Shown here piece after piece: positions 28,943 to 37,465 of a DNA stretch of 64,000 bases. The number at the start of each line of letters is the position of its first letter. Position 1 is the stretch's first letter. Below the pieces are notes generated by a model. It saw only the letters and a program-made list of their open reading frames with translations, made no database searches and was not told where the DNA came from. Origin of the DNA: Dyella acidiphila (GTDB lineage Bacteria; Pseudomonadota; Gammaproteobacteria; Xanthomonadales; Rhodanobacteraceae); contig NZ_JACZZA010000012.1 in NCBI RefSeq assembly GCF_014863405.1, positions 186,001-250,000 of the forward strand. The letters are read 5' to 3'. A program made the translations under genes and the position numbers.

Positions 28943-29569
28943 ATGACCCAGACGATGCCCGCCCTGTTCCTGGCCGATTCCCGCGGCCTGGATTTCCTTA
29001 ATTCGATTGCCACCCCGGTCGACGTTCCGGTGGACTGGCTGGACGATGGCGAAGGCCTGCTCGGCTGGCTGCAGCAGGCACAGCTGGTGCCGGCGGAAGT
29101 AATCCGTGCCGCGCGCGCAGGCGCGCTCCCCGGCGAACTCGACCGCCTCGCGGGCCAGGCGCGGTCCCTGCGCGAGTGGTTTCGGGGTTTTGTGTATGAG
29201 CACAAGGGCCGCCCATTGCAGCCAACGGATCTGCGTCAGCTTGAACCGCTCAATCAATTGCTGAAGCGCGATGAGGGTTTCAGCGAAATCGTGCTGACTG
29301 ACCAGGCCAATGCCTTCAGCCTGCTGCACACGCGGCGCTGGAATTCGCCCGAGGCGTTGCTGCTACCCATCGCCGAGTCGATGGCGCGGCTAATCTGCGA
29401 CGAAAATTTTTCCTTCGTGAAGGCCTGCGAAGGTCCGGCTTGTACGCTGCTGTTCGCCGATCACACTCGCGGCCATGCACGGCGCTGGTGCAGCATGGCC
29501 ATCTGCGGCAACCGCGCGAAGCAGGCCGCACATCGGCGGCGCATCAAGCCCGCGGCAAGCGAGGCCTGA
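28943..29569 (+). CDS. CGNR zinc-finger (ABATE-type) transcriptional regulator
   Basis: 208 residues. The N-terminal stress-associated ABATE-like domain starts ADSRGLDFLNSI. The C-terminal zinc finger is clear: CEGPACTLLFADHTRG, then RRWCSMAICGNRAK, with the Cys pairs and CGNR signature at about 165-193. AGGAG precedes the start. It is divergent from the hydrolase/SDR genes, which it probably regulates. Confidence 0.92.
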   Translation: MTQTMPALFLADSRGLDFLNSIATPVDVPVDWLDDGEGLLGWLQQAQLVPAEVIRAARAGALPGELDRLAGQARSLREWFRGFVYEHKGRPLQPTDLRQLEPLNQLLKRDEGFSEIVLTDQANAFSLLHTRRWNSPEALLLPIAESMARLICDENFSFVKACEGPACTLLFADHTRGHARRWCSMAICGNRAKQAAHRRRIKPAASEA

Positions 29570-29587
29570 GGCGCCGCCGTCACAGGG

Positions 29588-30412
29588 TCAGGACTGGATG
29601 AAAGCCAGCAGGTCCGCGTTGATCACATCTGCATGGGTGGTCGCCATGCCGTGCGGAAAGCCCGGATAGGTCTTCAGCACGCTGTTCTTCAGGATCTTCG
29701 CGGACAGCAGGCCCGAATCTGCGATCGGTACGATCTGATCATCTTCGCCGTGCATCACCAGGGTCGGCTGCTCGATGGCCTTCAGGTCGTCGTTGAAATC
29801 GGTTTCCGAAAACGCCTTGATGCAGTCGTAGTGCGCCTTTGCACCGCCCATCATGCCCTGGCGCCACCAGTTATCGATCACGCCCTGGGATACCTGCGCA
29901 CCAGGACGGTTGTAGCCGTAGAACGGGCCGGCCGGTACATCGCGGAAAAATTGCGCACGATTGGCCGCCAGCGCGGCGCGGAAACCGTCGAACACTTCGA
30001 GCGGCAGGCCGCCCGGATTGGCGGCAGTCTTGAGCATGATCGGCGGCACCGCGCCGATCAGCACGGCCTTGGCCACGCGTCCCTTGCCATGCTGTGCGAC
30101 ATAGCGCGCCACTTCGCCACCGCCGGTGGAATGGCCGATATGGATGGCATCTTTCAGATCCAGCGCGCGGACCAGCTGGGCGACATCGTCTGCATACGTG
30201 TCCATGTCATTGCCCTCCCAGGTCTGGGAGGAGCGGCCATGGCCGCGCCGGTCGTGTGCGATCACGCGATAGCCTTTCGACAGGAAGAACAGCATCTGCG
30301 CATCCCAGTCGTCGGCGCTCAACGGCCAGCCGTGATGGAACACGATGGGCTGCCCCTTGCCCCAGTCCTTGTAATAGATCTCGGTACCGTCGTTCGTGGT
30401 GATGCTTGGCAT
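29588..30412 (-). CDS. Cofactor-free haloperoxidase/arylesterase-type alpha/beta hydrolase
   Basis: 274 residues, close to non-heme chloroperoxidases. [25 protein letters not shown], nucleophile Ser95 in [18 protein letters not shown] and the late [10 protein letters not shown] give a complete Ser-Asp-His triad. AGGAGG lies upstream of the ATG. It is cytoplasmic and convergent with the CGNR gene. Natural activity is probably esterase or perhydrolase. Confidence 0.92.
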   Translation of the reverse strand: MPSITTNDGTEIYYKDWGKGQPIVFHHGWPLSADDWDAQMLFFLSKGYRVIAHDRRGHGRSSQTWEGNDMDTYADDVAQLVRALDLKDAIHIGHSTGGGEVARYVAQHGKGRVAKAVLIGAVPPIMLKTAANPGGLPLEVFDGFRAALAANRAQFFRDVPAGPFYGYNRPGAQVSQGVIDNWWRQGMMGGAKAHYDCIKAFSETDFNDDLKAIEQPTLVMHGEDDQIVPIADSGLLSAKILKNSVLKTYPGFPHGMATTHADVINADLLAFIQS

Positions 30413-30521
30413 GGCGCTCGCCTCCTGGTGAAGAACCCCGATTATTGAGCTCGTCTTGTGACGCCGTGGCGACGAGGCACGGCGCGGACGAGGGGCGGCG
30501 GTCCATCACTCTACGCCGAAA

Positions 30522-31175
30522 TCAGCAACCCCAGGTTCCGTAGGGAATGGGGTGCGCTTGCAAGTAGGCCTGTGGCTTGGCCGTGAGCGGGCGATATTTG
30601 CCGTTCGACTGGCCGCCATAAGGACCTTTCGGTTCGACCTGTGCTTTGACGCACATCATCGGTATTGCTTCCAGCCCTGGGCCCGTAATCCATACGCGCA
30701 CGATGCCACCTGGAGCAAGTCCGATCGCTACGGCGTTGTAGTACTCCGGATCATGAGCTAAGCCTGCCACTCCTATCAGTGCAGGTGCTTGCAGCAGCAT
30801 CTGCTGTCGGGCGAATTCGGGTATTTCCAGCGTCACACTATAAGTCTGCGGTTCAACCAGGGACTGCCAACGCACATAGATGCGCTTTGGCAAAGCCGCA
30901 CCCGTAACGTATCGCCCGGCTCCCCATCCTACGTAACGCGGCCAGGTTGCAGCATTGGGGTTATAGCCCATGGATACAGTTCCGCTCTCGTAACCGTAGA
31001 ACCTGCGGTCGTGGATATCTTCCACGATTGCCTCCTCTGTCCATACTTCCATGTTTGGTGGTGCGAGAAACCCAAGACGCCAAGCAGAATAAGGTAAGTG
31101 GGATTTGGACTCGCCGCGTGCGACAAGGCAAAGTGAGAACGCCAGCCATATCCCTATAAGTGCAGCGCGATTCAT
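30522..31175 (-). CDS. Tle1-immunity-like protein, copy 1 (mosaic)
   Basis: 217 residues, the last of three tandem paralogs behind a type VI effector gene; resembles DUF3304-type immunity proteins (family assigned from memory). A signal sequence is visible, but the lipobox Cys kept in copies 2 and 3 is replaced (LCLVARGES against TACESS). The body matches copy 3 (GLAHDPEYYNAVAIGLAPGG), whereas the last about 35 residues match copy 2. Start MNRAAL at 31175. It probably acts in the periplasm against the lipase. Confidence 0.8.
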   Translation of the reverse strand: MNRAALIGIWLAFSLCLVARGESKSHLPYSAWRLGFLAPPNMEVWTEEAIVEDIHDRRFYGYESGTVSMGYNPNAATWPRYVGWGAGRYVTGAALPKRIYVRWQSLVEPQTYSVTLEIPEFARQQMLLQAPALIGVAGLAHDPEYYNAVAIGLAPGGIVRVWITGPGLEAIPMMCVKAQVEPKGPYGGQSNGKYRPLTAKPQAYLQAHPIPYGTWGC

Positions 31176-31191
31176 ATATGCACGGTCCTTG

Positions 31192-31848
31192 TTAGCAACC
31201 CCAGGTCCCGTAGGGAATGGGGTGTGCTTGCAAGTAGGCCTGTGGCCTGGCCGTGAGCGGGCGATATTTGCCGTTCGACTGGCCGCCATAAGGACCTTTA
31301 GCTTCAACTTGTGCCTTTGCACATATCATTGGGATTGCCTGAAGGGCCGGCCCGGTGATCCAGACGCGTACAACCCCACCTGGCGCTAGCCCAATCGTAA
31401 CGTTCTTGTAGTACCCCAGGTCATGCGGAGCATCTGGCACTCGCATCATGGAGGGCGCTTGCAGCAGCATCTGATGTCTTAGATGCTCGGGAATTTTCAA
31501 TAGAACGCTGTAGGTTTGCGGCTCCACTAATGACTGCCATCGGACGTAGATAAGGTTGGGCAAGGCGGCTCCCACTACATCCCGACCTCCACCCAGGCCA
31601 ATGTAATCTGACCACGCAGCGCGGTCGGGGTTATAGCCCATTGCCGATCCGCCAGGGCTGTATCCTAAAAAAATGCGCCCCTCTACATCCTCAATCCGTG
31701 CATCTTCAATCCATACTTCCATATTCGGCGGTGCGATAAATCCAATGCGCCAAGCATGGTAGGGAAGTTGAGTTTTGGATGATTCGCAAGCCGTTAGGCA
31801 AAACAATATGGCCACGAATGTCATTACATGGGCTGCAGAGCGGTTCAT
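31192..31848 (-). CDS. Tle1-immunity-like lipoprotein, copy 2
   Basis: 218 residues with a lipobox LTAC at about residues 18-21, so probably a membrane-anchored periplasmic lipoprotein. The core LVEPQTYSVLLKIPE and VRVWITGPALQAIPMIC is shared with the two other copies. It is the most divergent in the middle (SMMRVPDAPHDLGYYK). It lies 16 bases upstream of copy 1 and 12 bases after copy 3. Confidence 0.82.
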   Translation of the reverse strand: MNRSAAHVMTFVAILFCLTACESSKTQLPYHAWRIGFIAPPNMEVWIEDARIEDVEGRIFLGYSPGGSAMGYNPDRAAWSDYIGLGGGRDVVGAALPNLIYVRWQSLVEPQTYSVLLKIPEHLRHQMLLQAPSMMRVPDAPHDLGYYKNVTIGLAPGGVVRVWITGPALQAIPMICAKAQVEAKGPYGGQSNGKYRPLTARPQAYLQAHPIPYGTWGC

Positions 31849-31860
31849 GAGAGATGTTGA

Positions 31861-32514
31861 TCAGCAACCCCACGAGCCATAGGGAATCACATTGTTCTGC
31901 AAGAAAGGTTTGCTTCTTGCAGTCAAAGTCACATAGCGGCCACCGTATCGGCCCTGGTCTGGTCCCTTCGGTTCTACTTGTGCTCTGATGCACATCATAG
32001 GGATCGCCTCCAGTCCCGGCCCAGTGATCCAAACGCGCACGATGCCGCCTGGGGCAAGCCCGATAGCTACGGCGTTGTAGTACTCCGGATCATGGGCTAA
32101 GCCCGCCACTCCCATCAGCGCAGGTGCTTGCAGCAGCATCTGCTGACGGGCGAATTCGGGGACCTCTAGCGTCACGCCATAGGTCTGCGGCTCCACCAGC
32201 GACTGCCAGCGTACATGGATACGAGCAGGTAGACCTGCACCCGTGACGTATCTCCCGGCTCCCCATCCTATGGATTGCGGCCACGAGGCAGAATCGGAAT
32301 TGTACCCCATTGCCAAAGTTCCACTTTCGTAACCGTGGAACACATGGCCACTGACATCTTCTACGGTTGCCTCCTCGGTCCACGCTTCCATGTTTGGTGG
32401 CGCAAGAAAGCCAAGACGCCAAGCCGGGTAAGGCAGGTTTGATTCAGAAGATGAGCACGCGGTAATGCTGGAGAAGATTATGAGCGGCAATCGTAGAAAC
32501 CACGTGCGGTTCAT
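31861..32514 (-). CDS. Tle1-immunity-like lipoprotein, copy 3
   Basis: 217 residues with a lipobox ITAC near residue 20. It directly follows the effector, with its ATG overlapping the effector stop (ATGA), the expected order for a cognate immunity gene. Its C-terminus (RYGGRYVTLTARSKPFLQNN) differs from copies 1 and 2. Start MNRTWF at 32514. Periplasmic neutralisation of the lipase is inferred from context. Confidence 0.84.
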   Translation of the reverse strand: MNRTWFLRLPLIIFSSITACSSSESNLPYPAWRLGFLAPPNMEAWTEEATVEDVSGHVFHGYESGTLAMGYNSDSASWPQSIGWGAGRYVTGAGLPARIHVRWQSLVEPQTYGVTLEVPEFARQQMLLQAPALMGVAGLAHDPEYYNAVAIGLAPGGIVRVWITGPGLEAIPMMCIRAQVEPKGPDQGRYGGRYVTLTARSKPFLQNNVIPYGSWGC

Positions 32515-34397
32515 GAGGGCGCCCAACTGTTGCGAAAAATAACGCGCTTGTCGTCCTCTTCTGGGCGATCTAGGTAATACAAACTCAAAGGCTCACTGTC
32601 ATTGGGAAACAACATATTCCAGTTTGCCGAGTGGTGCAGATGAGACACCATCAAAGTGCGCTCTTGTTCTGGTGAAAGATCATAGTCACCGCCACGGGCA
32701 TAGGCTAACAACTTTGCACTTATTTCCAGCAGTATCGGTGGCAACCCCAGTGCAGGTGCGTCGTCGGGAGATTCTTGCCATGGGACCTTTTGCTCCTGTG
32801 CCAATGCATGCATGATGCGTAGCGAAATCAATGCATACTGAGCGCTAACGTCATGCCGTAAGCGCACGGCTGCTCCAACACTCTGAACTGGGCCGCGAAA
32901 TCGCTCAATGAAGGAGCCTAGGCTAACCCCAAACTTGTCTTTCGCTGCCGTATCGTTTGACGATTCGGACACCATCCACGTATGAACATCTATCTTGTCC
33001 GCCAGTGCAGGGTGGTTCTGACGGATAGTTGCCAACTGCCTCGATGCTTCCTTCCATGCTCGTGTCTTCTCAAGCGGGGTGCTCTTGAGCTCCTCCGAAA
33101 TTACGGGGCGAGACAGCAGCACATCCTCGGTGCTTTCATCATCGCGGTAGCCACCTCCTATATCGGCATGCGCCCCGGGCAACGGAATATCCCGCCATGG
33201 TGGTGCGACGCTGGTGAGTGGGAAATTCAAGCGATGCTCATCCCGTGCCGTCAGATGCACGACCGCATCGGCGCAGTCTTCACGCAGATAAATATCGATC
33301 CCTGTATGCGAGGCAAGCGTCCACGGATCACCACGAACATTGCCGACATGTGCCACCGTATCGAACAAGCCGGCAAAGCCGACACGGATATGTGTTGTCC
33401 AGTCGAAGCCTGGCGCGAGCTTCAAGGTGCTAGGCGCAATCGCCCGGGATAGCAGACCACGTTGCCCGTGTTTGATCTGGTTGATGGCATACCGTGCCGC
33501 GGCAGCGCCACGGCTAAAGCCGAATACATCGAAGACGATGTCGGTAATCCATGCATCCTCGTGCTGACGGGCAAAGGTCTGCAATGCCTGATGCAGTTGC
33601 GTGGTCAGCGCTTCCTGCACCCGTGCAAGAATGCCGGTATCGCCTGCGCCGGTCGCCATGCCGAGGAGAGAATCCTTTTTCCCGGCCTGCGTACCGATAC
33701 CCTCGACGTAGATTCGAAATGTACGCACGTCACCGCTTTCAAGCGGGAGACCATCGAGGGAATTGTCCTGATACAGAAGAAATAGCCGGCTGATATTGCT
33801 CACTCCATTGCCATAGCTCCCGGCCCGGCTTATCGCATGCCCTTCAGGCGAGCCCGTCGTCATATAGGACTTGCACGCCAACAGCGCCCGCGCTTCCGCC
33901 TCGCTTTTCGGTGTTATCCGACAGTGCTCGCCCATCGCCGCGTTATCGGCATTGTTGCCGGTGCCATCGAAGAACAGCCCGATGCGCAGCGTCACCAGCG
34001 GATGGGCCTGCGTCTCCTCGGGAAAGAAGTACCCGGCGGGCATCGGTGGCGGGATCCAGCGCGATGCCGAACCAGGCACGGGTCCCTCGGCATGAGCCCG
34101 CGCCAGTGCCGCGCCCAGTCCCGACGGAAACCAGTCGCTGATGGTGAAGGTGCTGGCGCAGCTGCTGACGGCAAAACAGCCGCAGGCCAAGCGATGTCCT
34201 TCCAGCACGATGCCACTACCGTAGCTGCTGCGACCGTAGCAGCCCTCCACAAAGGGAAATACACCGTCGTGCCGCTGGCATTGGGCCATGTCGCCGCGAT
34301 GGGCGATGCCTTTGCCGTAGATCGGGTGCGTGGTTTGCCGGACGTAGATCACCCGACCGCCGTGCACGAGCGGGTCGCCGCTGCGTAGCAGGGCCAC
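32511..34397 (-). CDS. tle1: PAAR-Tle1 type VI secretion phospholipase effector
   Basis: 628 residues. A PAAR-like spike domain occupies about residues 1-85 (GDPLVHGGRVI, repeated Gly-turn segments). A DUF2235/Tle1 alpha/beta hydrolase follows from about 135: LFFDGTGNN, nucleophile Ser295 in FGFSRGAAAAR, Asp346 in GLFDTVAHVG and His410 in PGAHADIGGGY. Such fusions ride the VgrG tip and attack target-cell phospholipids. The start codon is GTG with a GAGGAG Shine-Dalgarno buried in a hairpin. No VgrG, adaptor or structural T6SS gene is in the window. Three immunity-like genes follow. Confidence 0.93.
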   Translation of the reverse strand: MALLRSGDPLVHGGRVIYVRQTTHPIYGKGIAHRGDMAQCQRHDGVFPFVEGCYGRSSYGSGIVLEGHRLACGCFAVSSCASTFTISDWFPSGLGAALARAHAEGPVPGSASRWIPPPMPAGYFFPEETQAHPLVTLRIGLFFDGTGNNADNAAMGEHCRITPKSEAEARALLACKSYMTTGSPEGHAISRAGSYGNGVSNISRLFLLYQDNSLDGLPLESGDVRTFRIYVEGIGTQAGKKDSLLGMATGAGDTGILARVQEALTTQLHQALQTFARQHEDAWITDIVFDVFGFSRGAAAARYAINQIKHGQRGLLSRAIAPSTLKLAPGFDWTTHIRVGFAGLFDTVAHVGNVRGDPWTLASHTGIDIYLREDCADAVVHLTARDEHRLNFPLTSVAPPWRDIPLPGAHADIGGGYRDDESTEDVLLSRPVISEELKSTPLEKTRAWKEASRQLATIRQNHPALADKIDVHTWMVSESSNDTAAKDKFGVSLGSFIERFRGPVQSVGAAVRLRHDVSAQYALISLRIMHALAQEQKVPWQESPDDAPALGLPPILLEISAKLLAYARGGDYDLSPEQERTLMVSHLHHSANWNMLFPNDSEPLSLYYLDRPEEDDKRVIFRNSWAPS

Positions 34398-34404
34398 CGG
34401 TTAG

Positions 34405-34437
34405 CGCTCCTCACGTGTGCGGCACACATGAGGAGCG
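34405..34437 (-). promoter_or_regulatory. Ribosome-binding-site hairpin of the Tle1 effector gene
   Basis: On the minus-strand RNA CGCUCCUCAUGUGUGC pairs fully with GCACACGUGAGGAGCG (16 bp, one U-G wobble) around a single-base turn. The 3' arm contains the GAGGAG Shine-Dalgarno, 9 bases before the GTG start. Translation should be blocked unless the stem opens. The rest of 34438-34756 shows no gene. Confidence 0.7.
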
Positions 34438-34756
34438 AATGCGGGAGAAACATGCATGGGAACATCCCTGTTGCGTCGAAACAGGGATGATCTGCAGCGA
34501 GGTACGTCGCCCCAATCTGGCTACGCCGCCATGTGTTGTCAGCGCAGGATGGTGATCGGCCTGCGGTTTGCCGACGACGCGCTACTTTTGGGGACTATGC
34601 CCGCCACTTTCCTTACGTACTTTTTCTAAGGCGAGCAAGCGCCATCTTCTGGCATCGGACGGACCGCAGATGAGCAAAGCAGAGTGCGCAGCAATCGGCA
34701 GCCCGTTGCACGAATGGCGTGCCGTGCGGCGCATGCTGCCCCGATATGGCCACTCA

Positions 34757-36763
34757 TTACAGCGCCAGCGCCAGCTTTACCCAGGCCACGCGCCCCGGTT
34801 CGTTGACACGGGTGCTACGCGTGAAACCCTGCAGCTCCACTACCGATGGACTGATGTGCTCGGCATAGGTCTTGTCGAGCAGGTTGTCCACGCCCGCGCT
34901 AAGCGACCAGGCCTGGCTGATGCGCCAGCCGCCGTGCAGCGAGAACACGCCGAAGCCGCCGGAAGGTCCGAGATCCTGGCCGACGATCGTGCCTTCGCCA
35001 AGGGCGACGCGATCCTGGCGTGCAGCCAGTCGCCATAGCGCACCGGCCGACCAGCTGCCGTTGTCCCAGTCCACGGCAAGCCGTGTTTCCAGCGGCGGCA
35101 TCTGTGGCAAGGGGCGATGTTCGGTAGTGTCCTGGCCCCAGGCATACGCCAGGGTGGCCGAGGTTTTCCACCATGAATTCCAAGCGTATTCGGCACCGGC
35201 TTCGCCGCCGGCGATCTGCGCGCGGACATTGCTGGCATAGCCTTGCTGGCTGCCGTAGTGAATCAGAATGTAGTCGTCGATCGAGCCGGCATACGCCGAT
35301 ACCCAGGCCTTGAGCCGGCTGCCGTGATACTGCCAGCCCGCATCCAGCTGGCTGGTGCGCTCCGGGCGCAGATGGCGGAAGCCGGGGGCGGTATCGACAT
35401 GCTGGCCGAACAATTCCCAGTAATCGGGAAAGCGTTCCGAATGGCCAAGGCCCAGATAGAAGGTGGCGGGCGAGGCGAGATCGCGTTCGAGGCGCACGAA
35501 GCCGCTGGGCAAGTTTGCGCTGCGGCTTGCTGCCGGGACGATGGTGTAAGCACGTGCCGAAGCGCGGTCGATCCGTGCACCGGCGATCACACGATCCTTC
35601 GTCGAGGCATGCCAGGTGGCTTCGGCGAAGGCACCGAGATTCTGCAGGCGGGCATCGCGTATATGCGGCAGCGACGGGTAGGGCAGCGCGCTGCCGGCCG
35701 GTCCGCCGGTGCGTGCGTCATGCACGGTGGTGGCACCGTCCAGGCCGACCTCCAGGCTGAGGTCGTTCCAGTCAAAGTCGGCGGCGACGCGTGCGCCTGC
35801 GGTGTTGCACCGCAATTCGCTGGCCATCGCCATCGGCATCATGCTGCCGGGATCGGGCTGGCGCAGCGTGTAGTTGTCCATCACATGATCGACATCATTG
35901 CGATAGAGTTTTGCCTGCAGCGTGCGCCAATGCTCGCTGAGGTGTTCGCGTTCGAAGCGCAAGGCCACACTGCGGCGCAGGAACTTCACTCCATCCATGC
36001 TGCTGAAAGCGTACGCCGCCTGGCCATTGCCGGTGCCGGCGGAGAGCTCCAGCAGCGTATCGGCGTCGGGCGTCCAGCCGATCGCGGTATTGACGTTCCA
36101 GCGCGCGTAGCGGGAGTGCACGCGCTGGCTGTCGCCGTCGCGATAATCGCCGGAAGCGGTGCGATTGCCATCGACATTCACATAGAAATCCGGCGTGCCA
36201 CCTTTGAAATCCGCACTCTGGTCGTTGCGCCCGAACGAACCGAAAGTGGTGCTGGCGTCGAGTGTGGCGGCAGCGTCGCTGTAGTGCGGGGTGTCGTGTT
36301 CGAACAACACGGTGCCGGCCGAACCGACTGGACCGTTCACCACCGTTTCCGGCCCCTTGATGATGGTGACCTTGTCGTAGAGTGCCGGCGAAATATAGGC
36401 CGTGGGTGGATCCATGCGCGCCGGGCAGCCGCCCGCCAGTTGCGTGCCGTCCACCGAGATGGCCAGACGCGAGCCGGCCATGCCGCGGAATACCGCATCG
36501 CCATTGCTGCCGCCTTTGCGCATCACGGCAAAGCCGGGCACGGTCTTGAGCAGATCCGCCGCATCGCTGGCAGGAATTGGCTGTCGCGGTGCCTTTGGGT
36601 CGAGCACGGTAGTGAGTGGCGATTGTTGAAAATTCGCGGTCACCACCACTGGTGCGAGTGCTTGCGGTGAATCCGCAGGAGGCGTATCCGTAGCGTGCGC
36701 ACAGCTCAGCCATGCCAGGCCCGACGCCACGGCAAGCGGGCGCGCGAAAAAATTGCAATGCAT
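34757..36763 (-). CDS. TonB-dependent copper receptor (OprC type)
   Basis: 668 residues with a signal peptide to AHA (about residue 24). The plug shows VVVTANFQQSP, KTVPGFAVMRKGGSNGDAVF and IIKGPETVVNGP; the barrel ends with Leu-rich VAWVKLALAL. The plug motif CPARM (Cys113, Met117) and HVM (His293, Met295) match the CxxxM-HxM copper ligands described for Pseudomonas OprC. Start MHCNFF at 36763. It lies 89 bases after a DUF2946 gene and near the bufferin operon, so copper handling is well supported. Confidence 0.92.
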   Translation of the reverse strand: MHCNFFARPLAVASGLAWLSCAHATDTPPADSPQALAPVVVTANFQQSPLTTVLDPKAPRQPIPASDAADLLKTVPGFAVMRKGGSNGDAVFRGMAGSRLAISVDGTQLAGGCPARMDPPTAYISPALYDKVTIIKGPETVVNGPVGSAGTVLFEHDTPHYSDAAATLDASTTFGSFGRNDQSADFKGGTPDFYVNVDGNRTASGDYRDGDSQRVHSRYARWNVNTAIGWTPDADTLLELSAGTGNGQAAYAFSSMDGVKFLRRSVALRFEREHLSEHWRTLQAKLYRNDVDHVMDNYTLRQPDPGSMMPMAMASELRCNTAGARVAADFDWNDLSLEVGLDGATTVHDARTGGPAGSALPYPSLPHIRDARLQNLGAFAEATWHASTKDRVIAGARIDRASARAYTIVPAASRSANLPSGFVRLERDLASPATFYLGLGHSERFPDYWELFGQHVDTAPGFRHLRPERTSQLDAGWQYHGSRLKAWVSAYAGSIDDYILIHYGSQQGYASNVRAQIAGGEAGAEYAWNSWWKTSATLAYAWGQDTTEHRPLPQMPPLETRLAVDWDNGSWSAGALWRLAARQDRVALGEGTIVGQDLGPSGGFGVFSLHGGWRISQAWSLSAGVDNLLDKTYAEHISPSVVELQGFTRSTRVNEPGRVAWVKLALAL

Positions 36764-36852
36764 AAGATCGAGATTCCGGTAAATCGCAGGCGCAAGCGCC
36801 CGCACCGCCAAACGGCGGCAGGCAAAAGGAAGGGTTGCAGGTCGGCCTGGGT

Positions 36853-37206
36853 TTACCGGCGCGGTGGACCGCGCGGCTCAAACGCGGATTCGGCGCGCCA
36901 GGGGATCGGCGCGCTGCATGCCTTCACCGTAAGCGGCGAGGGCAATGCGGGCAGCATGGCCATGCAGACGGCGAGCAGCGCGACATAAGGCGCATGTGCA
37001 AACAGCGAGCAATAGCCGCAGGCGTCCAGCGGATCGCCGCTGTTGGGAGTGTGCTGATCCGGTTGCGGCATCGTCATGCCGGCCATCGTCGTATCGCCGG
37101 AGGGCGAGGACATGTGCACGCGAGCGATCACTGGCATGCAGATCGCCAGCAGCAAGGCCAGCCATGCTGCCACTGCGATCTGCCGCTGGAAAATGCCGTG
37201 TTGCAT
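36853..37206 (-). CDS. DUF2946-family small membrane/periplasmic protein
   Basis: 117 residues. An N-terminal hydrophobic segment (VAAWLALLLAICMPVI) is followed by a Met/His-rich stretch, the DUF2946 signature DACGYCSLFAH, and a second hydrophobic segment. Genes of this family often precede copper TonB receptors, as here. The Met-rich part and CGYC pair suggest metal contact. Start MQHGIF at 37206; the longer frame is unsupported. Confidence 0.82.
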   Translation of the reverse strand: MQHGIFQRQIAVAAWLALLLAICMPVIARVHMSSPSGDTTMAGMTMPQPDQHTPNSGDPLDACGYCSLFAHAPYVALLAVCMAMLPALPSPLTVKACSAPIPWRAESAFEPRGPPRR

Positions 37207-37325
37207 GCTGTCCGTTGCGTGCTGCAAAAAACGAAGTCTGCGTGGAATGCGCTGCAATCGCAAGAAATTGAGGCGAATATAAATGGGACGCAATGCCGCA
37301 GCTGCTGGTCAATGCCCAGCACTTA

Positions 37326-37364
37326 CTCCCTCCCCTGCATGGGCAGGGGAGGGTCGGGGTGGGG
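37326..37364. repeat. REP-like inverted repeat, copy C
   Basis: CCCTCCCCTGCATGGGCAGG followed by GGAGGGTCGGGGTGGGG gives a hairpin plus tail as in copies A and B. It lies between the bufferin operon end and the DUF2946 operon and may terminate the former. Confidence 0.65.
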
Positions 37365-37465
37365 TAAGTACGAGCTTGCGGCAAGCTCCAACTACTTCAC
37401 CCGACCCTACTAGGACGCAAAGCCAGTTTCCTGGAGCACGTAGGGGCTGGTGCTGATCACAGGAG

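Noticed and set aside
30522-34397. A complete type VI secretion cluster
   Set aside because: Only effector and immunity-like genes are present; no VgrG, Hcp, TssB/C or ClpV homolog is seen in the window.
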